A stretch of DNA of 64,000 nucleotides from Acidobacteriota bacterium. Its GTDB lineage: Bacteria > Acidobacteriota > Blastocatellia > Pyrinomonadales > Pyrinomonadaceae. Under the pieces are notes generated by a model, which worked only from the letters and a program-made list of their open reading frames with translations, ran no database searches and had not been told where the DNA came from. Made by a program: the position numbers and the translations under genes. How positions within the stretch are numbered: position 1 is the first letter of the stretch; each line of letters starts with the position of its first letter. Location: assembly GCA_016718135.1 (NCBI GenBank), contig JADKEF010000001.1, positions 617,001 to 681,000 on the forward strand, written 5' to 3'. Shown here piece after piece: positions 1-9,397 of the stretch.

Positions 1-1916
1 ACAACTACCTTGGCTCAGCTCATTTTTTTGCCCGCAGCGGCGGTGTCTGGGGCTCCGGTCAAAAACTTTTAGGTTTGGATACGATAGCAGACGATAATTT
101 CGGATGGAGTGTCGCTCTCAACGGGAATACGGCCATTGTCGGTGCCAATCTCGATGATGGTCCAGCGACCGACCAAGGCTCGGCATTCGTCTTCTTCAAG
201 AACGGGCCGTGGGCACAGCAACAGAAACTTACCGCGGCAGATGGTGCAGCAGACGATCAATTTGGGATCAGCGTTGGAGTCAGCGGAGACACTGCGGTGG
301 TCGGAGCATTTGGTTCAAACAGCTCACGCGGTGCCGCTTATGTTTTCACAAGGAACGGAACGGCCTGGACGCAACAACAGAAACTAACTGCATCGGACGG
401 GGCAGCTGGCGATCAATTTGGATGGAGCGTAGCGGTCGACGGGGAAACGGTTGTCATCGGTGCTCAATCTGACGATGGAGCCCGTGGTGCGGCATATGTA
501 TTTCGTCGCAGTGGAACGGTATGGACGCAGGAACAAAAGCTAACCGCGGTTGATGGAGCGACATTTGATCAGTTTGGATACAGCGTATCGATCTCTGGGG
601 ATTCGGTTGTTTGCGGAGCAGTAGCGGATAGCAATGGTTCGGCCTACGTTTTCGCCCGGAGCGGCAGCACGTGGATACAGCAGCAGAAATTGACTGCTGC
701 CGACGGTGCAGTTAACGATAAGTTTGGTGGGAGCGTTGCGATCAACGGCGACCGTGTTATCGTCGGAACTGAAGGTGACGACATTGTCACGAACGCTGAT
801 CAGGGCTCCGCATATTTGTTCCAAAGATCTGGAATCGTCTGGTCACAAGAGCAAAAGCTTACCGCGACCGACGGAGCAGCAAGCGACAGTTTTGGCGGTG
901 GAGTTTCGCTTGGTTTTGATACAGCGATCGTGGGCGGCTATCTCGATGATAGTGGGGCGACAGTCGACCAAGGTTCGGCTTACATCTTCACAAACGCCGG
1001 AGGCGGGACGCCGACTCCAACCGCAACCCCGACTCTAACTCCTACGCCGACGGCAACCCCGACGAACACGCCTACCTCTACACCGACTTCAACTCCAACC
1101 TTAACTCCGACTCCGACCGCGACGCCTACGAACACCCCAACGGCAACTCCGACCGGAACCGCGACCCCGACCCCGACTCCGGGCGGCGGCATCGAGGGCG
1201 ATATAGCTCCTCGCAGCAGTGGTGACGGACAATTGCTGTCAACCGACGTGACGCAGAGCCGACGTTTCGTTGCCGGCCTCGACACGGCCGCGGTCTCGCC
1301 GAATGAGTTTCAAAGGGCAGACATCGCTCCTGCTGGTTTGCAAGGAGACGGCTTCTTTACCGCGAGTGACACTGTACAGGCTCGGCGCTATGCGTCCGGG
1401 CTAGACGCACCTCAGAATGCCGGTGGACCGACACAACCGGCTGCCGCTCTACAGGGAATAGGTGAATGGATCGATGATATCTTTGCTTATTTTTCGGGGC
1501 GTTCGATCGTAATGGGCGATATTGTCGCAGGCGACGAAGGCTTGATCTCAGTCCCCGTACTGATCGACGCTTATGGAGATGTCGCAGCAGCGAGCTTCAC
1601 GATCGAGTTCGATCCGGGAGTATTCCAGAATGCGACTATCGAGCTTGGTGGCGATGCTCCCGGAGGTTCGGTGCTGACGGTCAACACAGGCGACATAGCG
1701 AACGGCAGGATCGGGATCCTGCTCGATTCATCAACACCGATCGCCGCTAGCGGACAAAAGTCCGTGATCGTCATCACGCTCGTTCGGGCAGCCGAAAGAA
1801 CGGTGAACGAAGTGCAATTCAGGATCACGGACGGCATCGCCAAGGTCAGTCTATCGGACGCGATCGGAAATGAACTAAGCGTTTACACTACCGGAAAGAC
1901 AGTAAGGCTTAATTAG
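1..1916 (+). CDS. Secreted FG-GAP repeat protein with Pro-Thr linker, dockerin-like and cohesin-like regions (5'-truncated)
   Basis: The reading frame is open from base 3, so the gene begins upstream of the window; the TTG at 75 lies inside a repeat and is not the start. About six FG-GAP-type repeats of roughly 50 residues follow, each with a D-x-FG-x-S-V core, an 'IVGA' strand, a 'GSAYVF' strand and a W-x-Q-x-QKLTA tail. Next is a Pro-Thr linker (bases 1009-1182), then two dockerin-like calcium segments (GDIAP...DGQ...RRFVAGL and ADIAP...GDGF...RRYASGL). The C-terminal ~130 residues resemble a cohesin-type beta domain (SVPVLIDAYGD, FTIEFDPGVF). FG-GAP proteins are usually extracellular beta-propellers. 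Substrate and partner are unknown. It converges on the M1 peptidase with a 4-base overlap. Confidence 0.8.
   Translation, partial: NYLGSAHFFARSGGVWGSGQKLLGLDTIADDNFGWSVALNGNTAIVGANLDDGPATDQGSAFVFFKNGPWAQQQKLTAADGAADDQFGISVGVSGDTAVVGAFGSNSSRGAAYVFTRNGTAWTQQQKLTASDGAAGDQFGWSVAVDGETVVIGAQSDDGARGAAYVFRRSGTVWTQEQKLTAVDGATFDQFGYSVSISGDSVVCGAVADSNGSAYVFARSGSTWIQQQKLTAADGAVNDKFGGSVAINGDRVIVGTEGDDIVTNADQGSAYLFQRSGIVWSQEQKLTATDGAASDSFGGGVSLGFDTAIVGGYLDDSGATVDQGSAYIFTNAGGGTPTPTATPTLTPTPTATPTNTPTSTPTSTPTLTPTPTATPTNTPTATPTGTATPTPTPGGGIEGDIAPRSSGDGQLLSTDVTQSRRFVAGLDTAAVSPNEFQRADIAPAGLQGDGFFTASDTVQARRYASGLDAPQNAGGPTQPAAALQGIGEWIDDIFAYFSGRSIVMGDIVAGDEGLISVPVLIDAYGDVAAASFTIEFDPGVFQNATIELGGDAPGGSVLTVNTGDIANGRIGILLDSSTPIAASGQKSVIVITLVRAAERTVNEVQFRITDGIAKVSLSDAIGNELSVYTTGKTVRLN
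1009..1182 (+). repeat. Degenerate tandem repeat encoding a Pro-Thr linker
   Basis: Repeats of the triplet pairs CCG-ACT / CCA-ACC / ACG-CCG encode runs of P-T-P-T-A-T-P-T, separating the FG-GAP propeller from the dockerin-like region. Such linkers are typical of secreted modular proteins and are prone to slippage. Confidence 0.8.
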
Positions 1917-3601
1917 CGAACCGTCGTCATGGGCCCTTGTTTCAAGCTCTTGAGAATTATCTTTTCCGCGGGGTCAAAGACGATATCGGAAGGTTTGCCC
2001 TCCACGGGTAGTCTGACCGATTGTATGCGTTGCGTTATGTTGACCTTCTCGGTCTTTACGCCCGAAGCGGTCGTGATCTCAATTTCCATCGGAAGCCGGA
2101 ATACGGCTGGCACTATGGTGTCAGGCTTCTGAGTTTGGGTAAATGTTAGACGGAGAGTCTTATTTCTCGCGTCGTACGCTTTTGTCACCGTGATCTTCGG
2201 AAGACTTGCCCCGTAAACCCACTGGTCAAAGAACCACTTCAGTTCCTGCCCGGAAGCCTCCTCCATCGCACGCTTTAGATCGGTCGATTCAACGCTCGCA
2301 AACTTGTGACGATCAAGATATATATTCACACCTTTCCAAAATGCCTGGTCACCGACCTGCTCTCTTAGAATATGAAGTACGGCTCCGCCTTTACTGTATG
2401 TGACCGATGAATTGTCGAACAGCGACGAGACGTCACCGGCCCGCTGGTTGTAGAGGCCGTGACGGCGGCGCGTGATCGTGTCGTCGATCAGCACATTCAG
2501 AGCGTCCGAACGAACTTTAGCAATGTAGGCCGCCCGGCCAAATGTACGTTCACGATAGGCGGCTTCCATAAAAGTCGCAAAGCCTTCGTTGAGCCAAAGC
2601 TCAGCCCAGTTTTTGCACGTGACCAGGTTCCCGAACCAGGAGTGAGCGAGTTCGTGCGAAACGAGATCCATCACACCACCCTTCCCGAACTCAGAATCTG
2701 CACTGAAAATCTCGGAATCAGCCATCGTCGTCGCGGTGATATTTTCCATCCCGCCAAACTGAAAATCCGCGACCATCGTTTGGTCGTATTTGTTATATGG
2801 ATATGCTACGCCCGTTTTTTCCTCAAAAAAGCCGATCATATCAACCGTACGTCCGTACGCGTCCTTCACTAGCGACTCGCGACCCGGATAGATGTAATAC
2901 CCCAGGGGAATATCCTTGTATTTCTCCTCGATCTTTGCGTATCTGCCGATGACGAAAGAAACAAGATATGTCGAGTGCGGCACCGGCATTCTAAAATGCC
3001 AGGTGGCGGTGCCGTTGCCGTTCGAAGCCTTACCAAGCATTTCACCGTTACCGACGACCGTCTCGTCAGCCTGGGCAGTAATGTACTGTTCGGTAGTCGC
3101 CTTGTCGCTAGGGAAGTCAAACGACGGAAACCAATGCCGCGCCTCATCAGGTTCACCTTGCGTCCAGATCTGAGCAGAACGGTCTTTGTCGGCGTCCACG
3201 AAATAGATGCCTTTAGCGGGTTTTGCCGTGTACTTGAACCGTATGGATACGGTCTCTGCCGGAGCATAAGTGCGGTCCAAATTGACGACGACTTTCTCAC
3301 CGGTAGTTCGATGTGTAAGAGTTGTGTCGGTGTCACCAAGCGTGACCGACGAGAATGTGAGATCGACCGCGTCGAGTTCCACGGTACGAAATCCGGCCGC
3401 CAGCGGCTTAAGCACGACTGTGGTATCGCCGGTGATCGTTTTCTTGTAGCGGTCAAAAGCGACCCGCAGAATATAGTGTTGAACGTCGAAGGTTTGTGAC
3501 CGATCGAAATTGGGCCGATCGACCTGGGCGAACGATGAAACGGCCGCGACGAGAAATATCGCGGCCGGAAGGAAAGAACGTAAATAAACTCTTCGGGTCA
3601 T
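1913..3601 (-). CDS. M1 family metallo-aminopeptidase, secreted
   Basis: A 562-residue gluzincin aminopeptidase that removes N-terminal residues from peptides. The zinc site is HELAH at residues 316-320 with the third ligand in NEG (E339); the aminopeptidase exopeptidase motif is GGMEN at 283-287. Residues 1-25 form a signal peptide ending near SSFAQ, so it acts outside the cytoplasm. At 562 residues it lacks the long C-terminal helical domain of PepN-type (~870 aa) enzymes. Its ATG lies one base after the stop codon of the S9 peptidase with no clear Shine-Dalgarno sequence, indicating translational coupling in a two-gene operon. Confidence 0.93.
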   Translation of the reverse strand: MTRRVYLRSFLPAAIFLVAAVSSFAQVDRPNFDRSQTFDVQHYILRVAFDRYKKTITGDTTVVLKPLAAGFRTVELDAVDLTFSSVTLGDTDTTLTHRTTGEKVVVNLDRTYAPAETVSIRFKYTAKPAKGIYFVDADKDRSAQIWTQGEPDEARHWFPSFDFPSDKATTEQYITAQADETVVGNGEMLGKASNGNGTATWHFRMPVPHSTYLVSFVIGRYAKIEEKYKDIPLGYYIYPGRESLVKDAYGRTVDMIGFFEEKTGVAYPYNKYDQTMVADFQFGGMENITATTMADSEIFSADSEFGKGGVMDLVSHELAHSWFGNLVTCKNWAELWLNEGFATFMEAAYRERTFGRAAYIAKVRSDALNVLIDDTITRRRHGLYNQRAGDVSSLFDNSSVTYSKGGAVLHILREQVGDQAFWKGVNIYLDRHKFASVESTDLKRAMEEASGQELKWFFDQWVYGASLPKITVTKAYDARNKTLRLTFTQTQKPDTIVPAVFRLPMEIEITTASGVKTEKVNITQRIQSVRLPVEGKPSDIVFDPAEKIILKSLKQGPMTTVR

Positions 3602-3602
3602 A

Positions 3603-5648
3603 TTATGGTTTTAGATACTTATTGAACCAGCCAAATACCTGATCGTGCCAGAACTGGGAATTCTGCGGCTTGAGGATCCAATGGCCTTCGTCAGGGAAAA
3701 CGACCAACTTTGATTCGACACCGCGAAGCTGCAAGGTCGTGTACAACTGCAGGCTTTGATCGACCGGGACGCGGTAGTCAAGTTCACCGGCTGTGACGAG
3801 AGTAGGCGTCGCAAAATTCTTTGCAAATTTATGTGGCGACCAGCGGTTGTATTGAGCAGGATTCTCCCACGGCATTCCCTGAAATTCCCATTTTACGAAC
3901 CAGATCTCTTCGGTGGAGGTTGCCATGCTTTCGAGATTATATACACCGGCGTGAGAGAGGAACGCTTTGAACTTAAAGCGTGGATCGTTGTTATGCCCAA
4001 GTAGCCAATCGACCATGTACCCGCCATAGCTTGCTCCGGCGGCACCGATACGATTCTTATCGATATAGGGAAGCTTGATCACCTCCGCAACACCGTTCAT
4101 AAGATCAACCGTAACCTTGCCGCCCCAGTCCCCGGAGATCTCATCGACAAACTTCTGTCCATAGCCCGTCGAACCGCGTGGATTTGGAGCAAAGACAACG
4201 TAGCCTTGATTCGCCCAAACTTGTGGATTCCAACGTGTGCTCCACGCGTCGTTCCAGGCACCTTGCGGCCCCCCGTGGATGAGCACCATCAAAGGGTATT
4301 TTTTGGCTGGATCAAAATTCGCTGGCTTCACAATGAAGCCGTGAACCTTTGCATTCATTCCACCACGCCACTCAAGCTCCTCCGCTTTCCGCAGTCCGAA
4401 AGGTGCGAGAGCTGCGGTGTTGATGCTCGTCAACGCTGTGAGGCCTGTGCCGCCCGTGGTCGCCTTCATTACTTCATTCGGACTCGTCAGCGAAGTTCCG
4501 GCGAACACCAGGGTGCTGCCGTCACGGGAAATATGAGGTGATGTGGCATAGACCCCATCCAACACTTTGCGAACATGGGTCACGATCCTCAGCCGAAAGT
4601 CAGGTTCTACCGGAACCGAGAAGATCGGCTCACGACCACGTTCACCGGCGGTGAAGTAGATAGTCTTGCTATCAGCAGTGACGGTCATTTCGCTAACCTG
4701 TTGGTCAAACCCGCGAGTCAATTCGACGATCTCACCGCTGGCAGGGTTGTACCGCATTATCCGCCAGCGGTCGGCCTCAAACGAAGCCCTTGGCTGAGAG
4801 CGAAAGATCATGTATTTGCCATCGGGCGTGAATGTCGGCGATGCGTCATAGCCGTTCATACCGGCCGTAATGTTCTTTGGATTGCCACCACCGATCGGAG
4901 AAATATAGATATCGCTATTGGTCGAGGTAGCTTCGACCTTGTCTGGATTCTTCAAATAAACGATGCTCGAACCGTCCGGCGAAAAAGTGTAATCGACGCC
5001 CGAAGATGCCCCATATGGAGGGGAATCAAAATCACCAGGTGTCATATCGCGAGCGGCTCCGCCTCGGGCCGAGACAACGAAAACGTGAGTGCGTTTGCGA
5101 TCACGCCATTCGTTCCAATGCTTGAAAAGAAGCCGCTCTGTCACCTTAGCCTGGACTTTACTGCCGGCGACTCGTTCATCCTCAGCCTTGTTGCACGCAT
5201 CGTCCTTGCACTCGGGATAGACCTCCGATGCAAAAGCGATCCACTGTCCATCGCGGGACCAAACCGGTCCGCTCGCACCGGTTGAGATCCGCGTGACCTG
5301 ATCTTTATCCCCGCCATCAGCGTCCATCGTCCAGATCTGGCCGCCGCTGTTAAAGGCAAGCTTTTTACCGTCAGGCGACCAACGCGGTCCGCTGCTCGAG
5401 CTGTTTCCACTCGTTATCTGCCGCGGACGACTGCCATCGATCCCGATCGTCCATATCTGAGTCACCGTCCGATTGGCGATCTTGTCAACAGTGCCGACTG
5501 TATAGGCGATCGTTCGCCCATCAGGTGACAATTGCGTGTCAGCCGGACGCTTGAGACCAAGCATATCGGACGCGGTAAACGTGGACTGAGCTGCTAGAAC
5601 ACTAGCTGCTAGTAGAGCAAAAGCAAAGACTGAGATGATGCGTTTCAT
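3603..5648 (-). CDS. S9 family prolyl oligopeptidase / acylaminoacyl-peptidase-like, secreted
   Basis: 681 residues. An N-terminal signal peptide (MKRIISVFAFALLAASVLA) is followed by TolB/PD40-type beta-propeller blades (repeated 'SPDGR', 'WSPDGKKLAF') and a C-terminal alpha/beta-hydrolase. The triad is visible: Ser540 in GASYGG, Asp624 in ELDYRVP and His656 in DEGHW. Members cleave short peptides or release blocked N-terminal residues. The ATG at 5648 is preferred over an upstream in-frame start at 5699 because it begins the signal peptide and follows a GGAAAAG ribosome site. It is first in the operon with the M1 peptidase and divergent from the M28 gene. Confidence 0.92.
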   Translation of the reverse strand: MKRIISVFAFALLAASVLAAQSTFTASDMLGLKRPADTQLSPDGRTIAYTVGTVDKIANRTVTQIWTIGIDGSRPRQITSGNSSSSGPRWSPDGKKLAFNSGGQIWTMDADGGDKDQVTRISTGASGPVWSRDGQWIAFASEVYPECKDDACNKAEDERVAGSKVQAKVTERLLFKHWNEWRDRKRTHVFVVSARGGAARDMTPGDFDSPPYGASSGVDYTFSPDGSSIVYLKNPDKVEATSTNSDIYISPIGGGNPKNITAGMNGYDASPTFTPDGKYMIFRSQPRASFEADRWRIMRYNPASGEIVELTRGFDQQVSEMTVTADSKTIYFTAGERGREPIFSVPVEPDFRLRIVTHVRKVLDGVYATSPHISRDGSTLVFAGTSLTSPNEVMKATTGGTGLTALTSINTAALAPFGLRKAEELEWRGGMNAKVHGFIVKPANFDPAKKYPLMVLIHGGPQGAWNDAWSTRWNPQVWANQGYVVFAPNPRGSTGYGQKFVDEISGDWGGKVTVDLMNGVAEVIKLPYIDKNRIGAAGASYGGYMVDWLLGHNNDPRFKFKAFLSHAGVYNLESMATSTEEIWFVKWEFQGMPWENPAQYNRWSPHKFAKNFATPTLVTAGELDYRVPVDQSLQLYTTLQLRGVESKLVVFPDEGHWILKPQNSQFWHDQVFGWFNKYLKP

Positions 5649-5710
5649 AACTTTTCCAAGAATATCTGATGTCAGGAACACCGATATTATTGCACACAAT
5701 TTTGTTAGAC

Positions 5711-5728
5711 CGTAACGATTCCGTTACG
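5711..5728. promoter_or_regulatory. Perfect inverted repeat CGTAACG-N4-CGTTACG between divergent peptidase genes
   Basis: Seven-base arms at 5711-5717 and 5722-5728 flank ATTC. The dyad lies two bases before the M28 start codon, in the 82-base gap to the divergent S9-M1 operon. Its symmetry and position suit a repressor operator or a leader hairpin. The regulator is not known. Confidence 0.4.
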
Positions 5729-5730
5729 AT

Positions 5731-7170
5731 ATGGCTATGAAATTCTCCATCGCGTTAATGATCGTCATGCTGGTGCCCACATCGGCTCTATTGCAGCAAC
5801 CAAGCCCGGCTCCAACCCCGGTTATCTACAGTGAGAAGACGCTGCAAGAGTTAGTCGAGCTCCGCAAGGCAGCACTAGCTAGTGACTACGCATATCGCCA
5901 GACCGGCTATCTGAGCAACAATATCGGTCCGCGTTTAACGGGTTCCGCTCAGGCTCAACGGTCCGTGGAGTACGTTGCAGATGAAATGCGAAAGGCTGGG
6001 CTCGACGTCAGGTTACAGAAGCTCAGCGTTCCAGTTTGGGTGCGTGGGCAGGAGACAGGTGAGATCGTCGAGTTTCCGGGAATGGCCGCGGGCACGACTC
6101 AAAAGATCGTCCTGACCGCCCTGGGTGGGAGTATCGCCACACCAACCAGCGGCCTGACCGCCGAGATCATCGTTGTTAACACCTACGACGAGCTAAATGG
6201 CCTCGGTCGAGATAAAGTGGCGGGCAAAATTGTGCTTTTCAACTACAAATTCGATCGCGAGCTTCAGGCGAGCGGCTTTGGCGGCGCAGCTTATGGTAAC
6301 GCGGTTCAATACCGATTTGGTGCTGCGATGGCCGCGGCTCCGCTCGGAGCGGTTGGTGTTCTGGTTAGATCGGCGGGGGGCTCGCAAAATCGTTTGGCAC
6401 ACACCGGCACAATGGGTTATGCGGACGGAGTGACCAAGATACCGGCGGCGGCGGTCTCATTTGAAGACGCGGAGATCCTTGCACATCTAGCGTCCGAGGG
6501 AAAGACCCGCGTTAGGGTTACGATAACGCCCGAAACGCGGCCAAACGGGGTTAGTTACAACGTGATCGGCGACCTGAAGGGAAGTGAGAGACCGGACGAG
6601 ATCGTTGTCGTTGGTGGGCATCTCGATTCCTGGGATCTCGGAACTGGGGCTCTTGATGACGCAAGTGGCGTCGCAGTATCGATGCAGGCGGCATATCTTG
6701 TGAAGCAACTAAAACTCAAGCCAAAGCGAACGATCCGTGTTGTGGCATTTATGAACGAGGAGAATGGAGGAGCGGGTGGTGCCGGGTATTTCGCTGAGGC
6801 GAAAGGCTCGATAGAGAAGCACTTTGCGGCGATCGAGAGTGATCTTGGAGCCTCGCATCCCATCGGGATCTTGTTTGCCGGCAAATCCGACCTTCAGCCT
6901 TTCCTGACACCTTTGGCCAAGATCCTTTTATCTCAAGGAGCTACCCAGATCCAGTCTCAGGGCGGAGTTGGTGCGGATATCAGTCTGCTCACCCAGGCTG
7001 GTGTTCCATCGTTTGCACCGTGGTTTAGTCAGCAGACGTATTTCAACTATCACCATACAGCGGCCGATACTTTCGACAAGATCGACCCAAAAGAGCTGAG
7101 CGAATTGGGAGCCTTGATGGTCGTCCTGACCTATGGTATCGCAAATGTTGAGAGGCCTTTGCCGCGATAG
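5731..7170 (+). CDS. M28 family metallopeptidase with PA-like insert, secreted
   Basis: A 479-residue zinc aminopeptidase/carboxypeptidase-Q-like enzyme. The N-terminus is a signal peptide (to about residue 22). Residues ~105-270 form a protease-associated-like insert; the M28 core follows. Co-catalytic zinc ligands fit H297-x-D299 (GGHLDSW), D309/D310 (LDD), E343/E344 (NEE), D371 and H441 or H442 (YHHT). It would remove residues from peptides outside the cytoplasm, complementing the neighbouring M1 and S9 enzymes. ATGs at 5731 and 5737 are both possible and neither has a good ribosome site. Confidence 0.93.
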   Translation: MAMKFSIALMIVMLVPTSALLQQPSPAPTPVIYSEKTLQELVELRKAALASDYAYRQTGYLSNNIGPRLTGSAQAQRSVEYVADEMRKAGLDVRLQKLSVPVWVRGQETGEIVEFPGMAAGTTQKIVLTALGGSIATPTSGLTAEIIVVNTYDELNGLGRDKVAGKIVLFNYKFDRELQASGFGGAAYGNAVQYRFGAAMAAAPLGAVGVLVRSAGGSQNRLAHTGTMGYADGVTKIPAAAVSFEDAEILAHLASEGKTRVRVTITPETRPNGVSYNVIGDLKGSERPDEIVVVGGHLDSWDLGTGALDDASGVAVSMQAAYLVKQLKLKPKRTIRVVAFMNEENGGAGGAGYFAEAKGSIEKHFAAIESDLGASHPIGILFAGKSDLQPFLTPLAKILLSQGATQIQSQGGVGADISLLTQAGVPSFAPWFSQQTYFNYHHTAADTFDKIDPKELSELGALMVVLTYGIANVERPLPR

Positions 7171-7228
7171 CACACAGCAGGTTCGCCATTCGAATTGTTG
7201 AATGTTAGTCTTTTTGTAGGATATCAAT

Positions 7229-7396
7229 ATGCTTAACCGACCACCACCATATTTTCCTCAGAATCAGCTGTCGCCGCCCGACGAGAAGCGATACTTGAAG
7301 TTCAAACTGATCGTAGGCGTTCTGGCACTCGTTCTGATCGGCGCTTTAGTCGGAATCGGATTCGGCATCTATTACTTAGTGCGTTGGCTGGCTTAG
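7229..7396 (+). CDS. Small single-pass membrane protein (55 aa)
   Basis: A short ORF starting ATG at 7229, preceded by a TAGGA ribosome site eight bases upstream. It encodes a Pro/Gln-rich, cytoplasmic-looking N-terminus (about residues 1-20), a basic patch (KRYLKFK) and one long hydrophobic segment (about 28-50) ending VRWLA. It ends just before a strong terminator. No family is recognised. Genuine coding is supported by the ribosome site, the transmembrane pattern and the terminator, but not proven. Confidence 0.6.
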   Translation: MLNRPPPYFPQNQLSPPDEKRYLKFKLIVGVLALVLIGALVGIGFGIYYLVRWLA

Positions 7397-7420
7397 GACA
7401 CCGAAGGGGTAATGAGAAAA

Positions 7421-7448
7421 GGGAGCGACAAAATCGCTCCTTTTTTTT
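7421..7448 (+). terminator. Rho-independent terminator between convergent genes
   Basis: Stem GGAGCGA (7422-7428), loop CAAAA, stem TCGCTCC (7434-7440), then eight T. An A-rich stretch on the other side means it may also end transcription of the S41 gene arriving on the minus strand. Confidence 0.9.
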
Positions 7449-7473
7449 CCTTTTCTTTTATGACCTATTTTGA

Positions 7474-9201
7474 TTAGTTGGCTGGTGACTTAGGCTTGGC
7501 GGAGGAGGCTCGGGCACGTTCACCCTGAAGAGCGAGCTGCTTTGCCTGAGGCAACTGGTCGATGGCCTTGAGAAGCTGGTCGTCGTACTCATTGAAAACC
7601 TGAAATGACGTCTGCGAGCCATATGCGGCTGTGACCAGCTCCGAGCGTAGCGTACGCTCGACGAATTCCCGTTCACGGTCGATCTGAGCCGCGGGAACCT
7701 TATACTTTTCACCGGCAAATTTCTTAAACGCCGAGAATACGGCCTCATTCATCGCGAAATCGGTTGAACGGATATCATACTCGAACTTGATCGGCCAAGA
7801 CACTTTGTACCCGTCAAACCCAGCAACCTTTCCATTCACCAATTCAAGAGCGAAGGCAAACACGGGACTGGCAAGCTTCTGCTGCTGTCGCCCACGCTCG
7901 ATCGTGATGGTTTGGGGCTTGATCTGAATGTCAGGTTCGATCCCACCGCCGCCGAAAACAGATCGACCGGTGTCGGTCTTACTTTCCACACCTTTTGGTC
8001 GGCCGCCTTCTGACTCATCGTTTCGCAGGCTCCCGCCGTCAGTATAATAGTTGTAAAGTTCGCCATTTGAGTAGTCCCTTTGGATCAGCCGACCAGACGG
8101 TGTCGCGTACTTTGCGATCGTAAGCAGGAGCATCGATCCGTGCTCAAGAATGAAAGGATTTTGAACGAGTCCTTTGCCAAAAGTACTTTCCCCAACGATC
8201 AAAGCCCTGTCGTGATCTTGCAGTGCCCCAGCCAGGATCTCTGAGGCAGATGCCGTATTTCGATTAACTAGAACTACTACTGGCGACCTGTCAGGGTTAC
8301 GATTCTGTGCCTCGTAATTCCCGCTGGCACCCTCGACACGGCCCCGCTGTGTGAAAACAGACTGGCCTTCGCCAAGGAACTGATTAGCTACACGATAGGC
8401 TTGGCTAACCAAGCCACCGCCGTTATCTCGAAGGTCCAGTACAAACTGCGTGGCTCCGGCGGCCTTGAGTTCACGAAGCCCCTGCACGAATTCGCCAGAT
8501 GTCGTTTGGTTAAATCCGCCATTCATTCGCAAGTAACCAACACCAGGGCGGATCATGTAAACTTCACTAATAGACGGCTGTGGAACAGCTCCACGAACGA
8601 TATTGACAGTTTCCAGTTTGCCCGTTGCAAGCCGTTCTACCGTTATCTTGGCCGCAGTCCCTTCGGGGCCGCGAAGGTGGCCGCGAACCTCGCTGAAGGG
8701 TTTGCCGAGCATCGATTTGCCATTTACGTCAACTATCTTGTCGCCAAAACGAAGACCCGCACGATGAGCCGGAGCTCCTTCAAATGTAGCTTTAACGTAA
8801 GTAGCTATGACCTTACCGTCGGCATCACTCAGATCGCCGATAGTGGCACCGATCCCGAAGTATCGTGAGCTTTGGTCATTACGAAATTCTTCGAATTCCT
8901 TGGCATCGAAGTAATTCGAATGCGGATCGAGCGAATGCAACATCGAGTCGATTGATGACTTGAAAACGTCATTATAGTTGAGTGTTTTCGCGTCAACATA
9001 GTTACCCTGGACCAAACGAAGAGCTTCCTCAAGCTCACCTTGGATGACCGCGGGCGTGACTGCTTTCAACGTACTATTTTTTGATGTTGCCCCGCGATCT
9101 GGCTGGCTTTTAGCGGTCGTAGAAGGCGACTGACTGTATCCGGCGGTCGAGATCGTCAGTATCGTTGCTAGGGCGAAAAGGCGTGTAGTGCTTGCTTTCA
9201 C
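7474..9201 (-). CDS. S41 family C-terminal processing peptidase (CtpA/Prc-like)
   Basis: 575 residues from a GTG start: signal peptide to about residue 24, an N-terminal helical region, a PDZ domain (~115-205, GIGATIGD...GLRFGDKIVDVNGK) and an S41 protease core. The Ser-Lys dyad fits S318 in NTASASEIL and K343 in TFGKGLVQ. These enzymes trim C-termini of periplasmic proteins. The GTG at 9201 is chosen over the TTG at 9216 because GGAG lies nine bases upstream of it and because it begins the signal peptide. Divergent from the tricorn-like gene. Confidence 0.92.
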   Translation of the reverse strand: MKASTTRLFALATILTISTAGYSQSPSTTAKSQPDRGATSKNSTLKAVTPAVIQGELEEALRLVQGNYVDAKTLNYNDVFKSSIDSMLHSLDPHSNYFDAKEFEEFRNDQSSRYFGIGATIGDLSDADGKVIATYVKATFEGAPAHRAGLRFGDKIVDVNGKSMLGKPFSEVRGHLRGPEGTAAKITVERLATGKLETVNIVRGAVPQPSISEVYMIRPGVGYLRMNGGFNQTTSGEFVQGLRELKAAGATQFVLDLRDNGGGLVSQAYRVANQFLGEGQSVFTQRGRVEGASGNYEAQNRNPDRSPVVVLVNRNTASASEILAGALQDHDRALIVGESTFGKGLVQNPFILEHGSMLLLTIAKYATPSGRLIQRDYSNGELYNYYTDGGSLRNDESEGGRPKGVESKTDTGRSVFGGGGIEPDIQIKPQTITIERGRQQQKLASPVFAFALELVNGKVAGFDGYKVSWPIKFEYDIRSTDFAMNEAVFSAFKKFAGEKYKVPAAQIDREREFVERTLRSELVTAAYGSQTSFQVFNEYDDQLLKAIDQLPQAKQLALQGERARASSAKPKSPAN

Positions 9202-9246
9202 AAATGTTGGCTCCAAGTGATATATCTTCTCGTCGGCCTGCTTTTA

Positions 9247-9273
9247 CTCAAATGAGAATAACATCCATTTGAG
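9247..9273. promoter_or_regulatory. Inverted repeat CTCAAATG-N11-CATTTGAG in divergent promoter region
   Basis: Perfect 8-base arms at 9247-9254 and 9266-9273 in the gap between the S41 gene (minus) and the tricorn-like gene (plus). Geometry suits a dimeric regulator; identity unknown. Confidence 0.35.
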
Positions 9274-9336
9274 GAAAAAGCGATGAAATTAGTTGCCCGC
9301 GACCGCTCTCCTAATGGAACAATACGAACTTTTCTC

Positions 9337-9352
9337 ACGTAAGGTTTTACGT
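9337..9352. promoter_or_regulatory. Inverted repeat ACGTAA-GGTT-TTACGT upstream of tricorn-like gene
   Basis: Perfect 6-base arms about 45 bases before the start codon. It shares the CGTAA/TTACG half-site with the dyad before the M28 gene, though the spacing differs. Confidence 0.3.
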
Positions 9353-9397
9353 TACACTTTGTTTACTTACCGCGTATTTCCTTGGAGGACAGTTTGT

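Noticed and set aside
69..1285. Antisense and offset ORFs over the FG-GAP gene, including a Val/Gly-repeat frame at 980-1285 (minus)
   Set aside because: They mirror the repetitive coding and Pro-Thr linker; no ribosome sites or domains.
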